From NCBI GenBank assembly GCA_037954325.1, contig JBBMNZ010000003.1, forward strand, positions 9,948,965 through 10,012,964: 64,000 bases of DNA, written 5' to 3'. The DNA comes from Fistularia commersonii (lineage: Eukaryota > Chordata > Actinopteri > Syngnathiformes > Fistulariidae). Positions 57,977-64,000 of this stretch are shown one piece after another (positions within the stretch are counted from its first letter, which is position 1; each line of letters opens with the position of its first letter). The position numbers and the translations under genes are program-made. Under the pieces are notes generated by a model. The model saw only the letters and a list, made by a program, of their open reading frames with translations. It searched no databases and was not told where the DNA came from.

Positions 57977-59430
57977 ACGCAATAACTCCTTCATCACACT
58001 ACTTTCCCATTCTGACCTCCCTTCAAATCAAATAAAACTGAGGTGAAAAGTTTTCCAAAAACCTGCAACTTCCCAAAGAGACACTCAAATATATGTCATT
58101 ATATACACACACTTGTATGGTTACCACATTGAAACCCTTCAGAAGCCTCCGCTTCCTAATCCAGAACAAGGAACATCCTTCACTTCAGGCACTGCAGTAA
58201 CTTTGTGATGTGCACATTTGCAAAACACCCTAAATCCATCCTGTGATGGAGATCCACCGCCTAAAGGTTCAACGCCGGAGACAATAACGGTGATTCTTGC
58301 GCCTGTCGCTATCATTTTGTCACCCCCGAGAACTTGAGAGGGAGATGTAGCGCCAGCGGCGGCGTCTGGGAGCAGCATGTTGCACAGAGGAAACATCTCC
58401 AAGTGGCTCCATCTCCACCAGAGATCAGGCTCCGCTTTGATACCTCAAGGCCTTTCCCGTCTCTTATGCACACATACAAACACACATCTGCGCTCTATGG
58501 TTTTAGGAAGTCCAGCCGGCTGCGTGCATGCGTACACGTGCACGTATCCATTTACCCTCCCCGAGGATGAAGACGAGTCTAAGAGGGAGGGAGAAGGAGA
58601 AGAGGCTCTTAGTCTGTTCGGTGGGGCTATTTCTGACTGCTGCCATTTCTATGATTAGATTATGGAGAAACAGAAACCTGGTCCTCCATCGTCTCCATAA
58701 CCCTCCTCCTCCTCTGCTCTACTCTCTCCCCTCCGCCTCCTGTCCACCTGCTGCCAACACAAAGCCAAACTGAGGCTGCAGGAGATGCGGGAGGGCGGGG
58801 GCGAAAGGTCAAAGGGCAGGAAATGGCACAATTGTAGATGAGATGGACGTCTTGTTTTGTTGTTTGTGCTATTTGAAGAAATCGGAGGATCGGGAGGGTG
58901 GCGTGGAGGCCCGGGGATCGGGAGGGGGGCGGGGATGCCCGGAGAACGCACCCGTAGGAAGGGTCTCAGAGGAGACGTACGTTCCTCAGGCTGCGGAGCG
59001 GAGAAGTAAACTTGGTTCTGCTGGCTTGACACCTGACTCCTCGCAGCAGGAGGATCTGCGACGAAGAGGAGGTGCTGAAGGATGAAACGACTACAAGCGG
59101 CTCTCCCATTATCATCCCGGTCCTTGCTCTTAACAGGAGGGGGGGAATTTTCATCCATGTCCCTCCGCACCCCCACCCCTCCTCCACCCATTGCCCCACC
59201 AAGCAAAGCGATCGATTTCACCTCCTCCATTACCGGAGCGGCTCCTCATACGTGGTGGTGGTGGTGCGGAGGGGTGTTTTTGAAGGGTGGGTGTAGCTGG
59301 TGTGTACACCGGATGCAGCACGGTTACCGCAGGGTGATCATGTGACATCCCCACCACCACCACCAGCACCACCACCACCACCCATCCTCGAGAGAATTAG
59401 CATAAAAGCCGAATAAAGGACCCCACCCCT

Positions 59431-59432
<2 letters not shown>

Positions 59433-59461
<29 letters not shown>
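59433..59461 (+). repeat. Poly-A run
   Basis: 29 consecutive A, preceded by a GAATAAAGG at 59411-59419. It could be a retroposon tail, but no retroposon body was recognised. Confidence 0.85.
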
Positions 59462-59463
<2 letters not shown>

Positions 59464-59489
59464 AGCAGTCCGTTCTCCTTTCTTTTAAA

Positions 59490-59700
59490 GAAAAGGAACA
59501 AATCCATTCCGCCTAATTCGAACCTTGCTCAGGGACAGCTCGCGTGGCAGATTGCGGCCTAATTAGTTTAGCGGGGATTTAATTCAATTAACTTTCCACA
59601 GCTCGGCGCTCCCCGCCGCCGGGCTGCTTTCAGAGCGCGGGGCCAGAGCCGCAGATCTAATTAGCGTGTTTGGAGAGGCTCTCCATGCGCAGCCCCTCCA
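59490..59700. promoter_or_regulatory. Candidate conserved non-coding element with paired CTAATTAG sites
   Basis: Complex, non-repetitive sequence with two identical homeodomain palindromes CTAATTAG (59559-59566 and 59657-59664), further TAATT cores (59513, 59579-59592) and a GGCTGCTTTC stretch. No open frame is supported. Conservation is inferred only from texture and motif content. Confidence 0.35.
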
Positions 59701-60059
59701 CCACCACCTCCACCCACCTCCACCCTCGCCGCTCCAGCTGTGGCGTGTGTGTGTGCGTGTGTGTGCGCAGGCGCACCGAAGTCTCCCGGGACCTGGTTTT
59801 TATCCTAAAAAGCTTCTTTTTTAAGTAACACGCCGCTCTCCATTAGGTTAATATAGAGTTTGCTGGGGTGCGGTTAGCTGGGGGGGGGGGGGGGGTTCAA
59901 ATGTACGATGCGTGCATTTGAATCCCCGCAGCCGCTCCGCGATCCCGCGAAATGCACGTCGAGCGATTGGCGTGCATTTGGCCCTTTTTTGCATGTGTGT
60001 GTCCATGACATAGACGACTTGAGCGTCACTGCTGCGAAGACGCGGAGTCTATGTCTTCC

Positions 60060-60650
60060 CAGTAGTGATACGCCAGTCGTGAACGAATAGTGACAAAAAT
60101 AGCGAATCATTGTACCGACTCGTGAGTCATGACTTTTCATCACCATTAACTCCTCCACAGCTAACTTCTCTCTAATATGCGACTAGCTAACTGTTTATTG
60201 GATACTGGAAATATCATTCGTTGGAAGACCAACCGCTGTGCTGTCTTCTTTTTTAGCTCACGTACCCCTTTCCCTCTCTGCTATGAGCAGGTCACATAAC
60301 CCCCCTCCTCCAAAACACACACATACACCTCTAAGAAAACAAATGACCCACTAAGTAACTCAAAAAAACGAATGACTCAGTAGCATAAAGTAGCTCTCTT
60401 CACTGGCAAAACGAGCGACTCACTCAGCAACTCAATAGAATACAACGTGCCTTCAATCGCCCGAAACCTCAACGAACGAATCACCCTGTCCACTCGCAAA
60501 ACGAACGAATCACTCAGCTACTCAATCAACGAATCACTCAGTCGCTCACAGTCGCTGCCCCCTTCAGAAAACGAACGAATCACTCAGTGATTCAAATGAC
60601 TCGAAATCTCCCGATTCTCCCAGGTGAGCGACTCGTTTAAACTCGGGTCA
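60060..60650 (+). repeat. Dispersed repeat with CACTCAG motifs, copy B
   Basis: It has the same ordered blocks as 12840-13290: GTGAACGAAT, TTTCCCTCTCTGCTATGAGC (60269-60288), then at least five degenerate repeats of an ACGAAYSACTCAG-like motif between 60350 and 60600. It also contains TGAGTCA (60124-60130) and TGACTCA (60375-60381), AP-1-type heptamers. Confidence 0.55.
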
Positions 60651-60659
60651 GTAAAAAGA

Positions 60660-61060
60660 ATGGAATCTTCCCATCGCTTTATCAGCCGGGCCGCCGTTTC
60701 CGGTCACGTGATGAACCGCAGCTCCTCGCCGTAATGCCTCGTGCGGAGGCTCGCGTTGAAAATTCGCAGGTACACGCGCCCCCTCGCTCTTATGTGCGCC
60801 GCCGCCGCTAACCAGGTTAGCGTCGTCTGGAGCCGGCACGCGTGTCACGGAGCATTCCGGTAATTGCGGGGTGAAATGCGGGTCCGGGAGCCACCGACGG
60901 GAACCCCCCACCCAACCCCCGCATACGCTACGCTTTCTTCTATTTCACGCGCGGTCTAATCGACTTCCGGTGGGTGCGCGTCCGTGATGACACGACTTAT
61001 TCCAGTGACGCGGGCGGGCGGAAGGCGCGCGGCGGGCCCGGGAACCGGAAGTCGCCACGG
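60660..61060. promoter_or_regulatory. CpG-rich candidate promoter, gene unknown
   Basis: Dense CpG sequence with an E-box TCACGTGA (60704-60711) and inverted ETS sites ACTTCCGG (60963-60970) and CCGGAAGT (61045-61052). A plus-strand donor CGCAG|GTACAC lies at 60769/60770, and a short frame from ATG 60734 runs into it. No downstream exon was recognised in the remaining 3 kb. Confidence 0.4.
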
Positions 61061-61095
61061 GAAAAAAACAGTCTATTAAAAATCGTTCATCCTAT

Positions 61096-61121
61096 CGATT
61101 GATTGATTGATTGATTGATTG
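61096..61121 (+). repeat. (GATT)n tetranucleotide repeat
   Basis: Six GATT units. Confidence 0.9.
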
Positions 61122-61423
61122 GAAATAAAAGGGGCCGTTTAGCGACCGTGCGAACACACGCAGGAGGGGGGACAGGAATAAAATGACTAAAAACTGGGAC
61201 TGCAATTAAAATGCAATAACAGATGTGGAAAAGCGTCATTACTCCTTAATAATAACCTTTATTAAGCTATCGAATTGCGATTCATTTCGGGTTGTGGATC
61301 GATAACTCGACACCGCGAAACGGAGGCGTCCTGCTCCGGGGTCCGTGATGGATTGAGCTGCGGGGCCTCCCGCAAGGCTTTTCTTTGTACCCGGTGTGCC
61401 CCATCTTTTACCCATCATTCACG

Positions 61424-61454
61424 CCCCCCCCCGCCCCCCCCCCCCCCCCCCCCC
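61424..61454 (+). repeat. Poly-C run
   Basis: About 31 nt of C with one G interruption. Confidence 0.9.
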
Positions 61455-62659
61455 ACATACACATACACACCTCCTCGTTACGACCCCCGCACATCTATCT
61501 GGGCGTGCACACATACACGCACGCAACTTGCATCTCGCATTTCTAATATTCTAATATTAGCTATTCGTTATGAAAAAAATGTGCCTATTTCTAATAACAG
61601 TCTCCCGTTTCGAGGTATTGTTTTACAAAAACATTTTTTATAAGTGTATTATCCTGAATTTTTTAAACGATTTATTTTTGTTTTTTAATTAACTAATGAA
61701 TTCGTTCATTATGGTTATGAAGGCCAAGCAGGCCGATGGTGATTCCTCCCCTGTTCCTCCGTGGGGCCTGTAATCCCTCGTTGGGGTCCCTCTCCCGGGG
61801 GCCCTCGGGAGCTGGGGGCTTCTGGGGGTGGGAGGGGGGAGCATTGTGTCCCCCCTCCATGTTGACTCAGACGCCATGAATGCAAAAGATCCCAGTTACT
61901 GTTTCCGTCGAATCGGGCCATGAATGTAAAAGTCCAAAGTTAAAGCCTCCGCAGAGGAGAAGGTCTCCCCTCCCCTCAATCCCCCCCGCCCCGGATTAGC
62001 GGCCCTGGAAGAGCCCGGTCCCCGCTTTGAAGGGATTAGGGGTTGAAATGCAAAAGCGGGGAGAGCTAGGGTCGCTCCTCGCTGCTCTTTTTTTGGTTGT
62101 GGTGGTGGTGGGGGGGGGGGGGGGGGGGCAAAGAAGAAACAGCCTGCAGAGTTTAACTTTGAAACTGTTTAAGTTTATCTGCAAACTCACCTTTGACACC
62201 CACCAGACGGGACGCGGACACACACCAGACGTGTGTGTGTGTGAGAGAGAGAGAGTGTGTGTGTGTCGAATCACGAATATACTGCAAAAAGAAATAAAAC
62301 GTCTGATTAAATACATAGATTATATGTATGTATGCATGCATATAAACCACTTATTTGTTTTTCTAGCATATGCACATTTTCCAAACTGCTTCACGTAAAT
62401 TGCACCATGGTTTAGAGTAACGAAAAAAATAATTCGAGGTGTTTTGTAGCGCAGGAGGCCACGACTCGAAAACATGTGCATGTGTATGTGTGCGCGCCTG
62501 CGATTAAATGAATGAATCAATAAATGAATAAATGAATCGATCTCCTGTGCTTATTAAGCCTTATTAAGTTGCGCTGTCCTCAACACGCGGCACAAAACGG
62601 GAGATTCATTTATCATTATTACTATCATTATTTAAACACCTTTACAACGACTATGGGCG

Positions 62660-63050
62660 AATATTATAGTCTTACAATGTATTGCAATGAATATGGGCGC
62701 AGATTACAGTCATGTTACAACGAATCTGGGCGCAAATTATATTCATATAACAATGAATATATTCGCATATTACAACGAATCGCGGGCATATTACATTTAT
62801 AATACAATGAATGTGGGCGCGCAAATTAAAGGTATATTGCAGTCAATATTGGTGCATATTATTTTTTATATCACAATAAATATGGGAGCAAATTATATTT
62901 TTATAACATTGAAAATAGGCACATATTATATTCATATTACATTGAATATGGGCGCATATTTTATTCGTCTAACAATTAATGTGGGAGCAAATTATATTCA
63001 TATTACATTGAATATAGGCGCACATTATATTCACGTAATAATTAATACGG
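62660..63050 (+). repeat. 33-bp AT-rich minisatellite
   Basis: About eleven degenerate copies of a 33-bp unit with consensus start ACAATGAATATGGGCGCA and ending ATTATATTCATAT. Because 33 is divisible by three, one frame stays open across the array and reads as an 11-residue repeat. Units differ by several substitutions, and two are interrupted or expanded near 62760-62850. Confidence 0.9.
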
Positions 63051-63156
63051 ACACAGAAGAGGCTTATGAAGAAAATATCGCGATAAATGAACACAGATCT
63101 CGTTGTTGTTGTTGTTGTGTTTTACTGACCCGTAATGTTGTTACGACAGCATCCTT

Positions 63157-63157
<1 letters not shown>

Positions 63158-63227
<70 letters not shown>
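63158..63227 (+). repeat. (CA)n microsatellite
   Basis: About 35 CA units, 110 bp after the minisatellite. Confidence 0.97.
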
Positions 63228-63228
<1 letters not shown>

Positions 63229-64000
63229 AATTTCTCGCGTGATTCGCGGGTCCCATCATTCGTGTGAACGCCTTTCAATTTCCTTGATTTATTTATCATT
63301 TTTTAATCTTATTTGGAACGATGACCCGGCGTGCGGCGTGCGGCGGGCGCGGCCGCGCGCGCTTTTGCTGGCCTGCTTGTCGGTGCGTGCAGACGCGCGT
63401 GTGTGCGCGCGCAGGGATATGACTTATCACACCGTGTGTCACCGAACAATAAACTTAAACCAATTTATGAGGCGTCAATGCGTTTACGGTTACCGCGGCG
63501 AACTCTACCCTTCTCTCTCACTCGCAGACGCTCTCTCTCTCCCATCCCATAAGTCAAGGCGGCGCTCGCGCCGGTGACATCTCCGACACACATACGTATG
63601 TGCGTGCGCGCGCGAGCGATCGGAATCAAATCAACGCTTTTAATCTCCGTCACATCCGGATGTTTCCCGCCACGTGAAGACTCCAGTGACCGTGGATCCA
63701 CCACCACCCCACTCCTCTCCTCCTCCTCCTCACCCAGCCCCACACCTAAATAGGGAGTTAGGAACCCTAACCTTTGAATCCCCCCCACGCGAGTTGCGTG
63801 TTTTCCTCTGTCACCTGTCTGCCCGTAAACGCACCACCCACCTACCAAACAGTGAAAGTATGTAGAGTCTGTCTTGAAAACACGGTTAGGTTGGAAACAG
63901 AAAAATGACATTTGTTTCTATAAAATGTGATTGTTTTTGGAACCGACAAACGAAGCGGTTCGTTCACGGGGCGACGTTGCGGACAATAAAAAGTCGTCGC

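Larger units (their letters stand above)
56800..64000. other. Downstream of clpb: no coding gene recognised
   Basis: The 7.2 kb contain a GT array (57188-57229), candidate conserved regulatory sequence (59490-59700), a dispersed repeat (60060-60650), a CpG-rich candidate promoter (60660-61060), homopolymer runs and a 33-bp minisatellite (62660-63050). PHOX2A neighbours CLPB in human, but no phox2a coding exon was seen here. Confidence 0.55.

Noticed and set aside
58139..58402. 87-codon minus-strand frame downstream of clpb
   Set aside because: No recognised domain, and no donor or acceptor that extends it.
59433..59461. Processed retrogene tail (poly-A after AATAAA)
   Set aside because: No cDNA-like or retroposon body was recognised upstream, so it is recorded only as a homopolymer.
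62660..63050. CRISPR array
   Set aside because: Units are contiguous and degenerate with no unique spacers, in a vertebrate genome.
62687..63577. 296-codon plus-strand frame as a new gene
   Set aside because: Most of it is the 33-bp minisatellite and a CA array. No splice sites, promoter or known domain support it, so it is kept only as an observation.

Overview
The window is vertebrate nuclear DNA, almost certainly from a ray-finned (teleost) fish. It has intron-split genes with GT-AG splice sites, dozens of (CA)n/(GT)n microsatellites, several interspersed-repeat families that I recognise from teleost genomes, and hAT- and Tc1-type DNA-transposon remnants. The bacterial-looking Clp ATPase is the nuclear CLPB gene, split into 16 coding exons.

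Layout from left to right. (1) 1-993: a decayed hAT-like transposon. (2) 1060-8516, minus strand: the 5' part of arap1 (SAM, proline-rich region, two PH domains and the start of the ArfGAP domain, 708 codons in 11 exons); the rest lies beyond the left edge. (3) 8.5-20.8 kb: no coding gene seen; arap1 5' flank, repeats and microsatellites. (4) 20820-32404, minus strand: complete stard10 coding sequence (six coding exons, 262 aa, START lipid-transfer domain). (5) 32.4-36.1 kb: the divergent interval between stard10 and clpb, with CpG-rich promoter sequence and a small hAT element. (6) 36112-56696, plus strand: complete clpb (677 aa, mitochondrial ankyrin-AAA+ disaggregase), with a poly(A) signal at 56793. 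(7) 56.8-64 kb: no coding gene recognised; candidate conserved regulatory sequence, a CpG-rich candidate promoter near 60.7-61.05 kb, an interspersed repeat and a 33-bp minisatellite.

The three genes do not form one pathway: arap1 is a phosphoinositide-regulated Arf/Rho GAP, stard10 a phospholipid-transfer protein, and clpb an intermembrane-space chaperone. In human they all map to 11q13.4, so they are a conserved synteny group, but here clpb is directly head-to-head with stard10.

The most interesting structural signal is how CA/GT repeats are placed relative to splice sites. In stard10 intron 3 the two intron ends carry exactly complementary sequence (13 nt, continuing into dinucleotide repeats), positioned to fold the intron and bring its splice sites together. 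The stard10 start-codon exon is flanked by two long complementary arrays, and sense-strand CA tracts sit just downstream of many donors in all three genes.

Exon boundaries were placed by hand from reading frame, splice consensus and recalled family sequences. No alignment or search was run.
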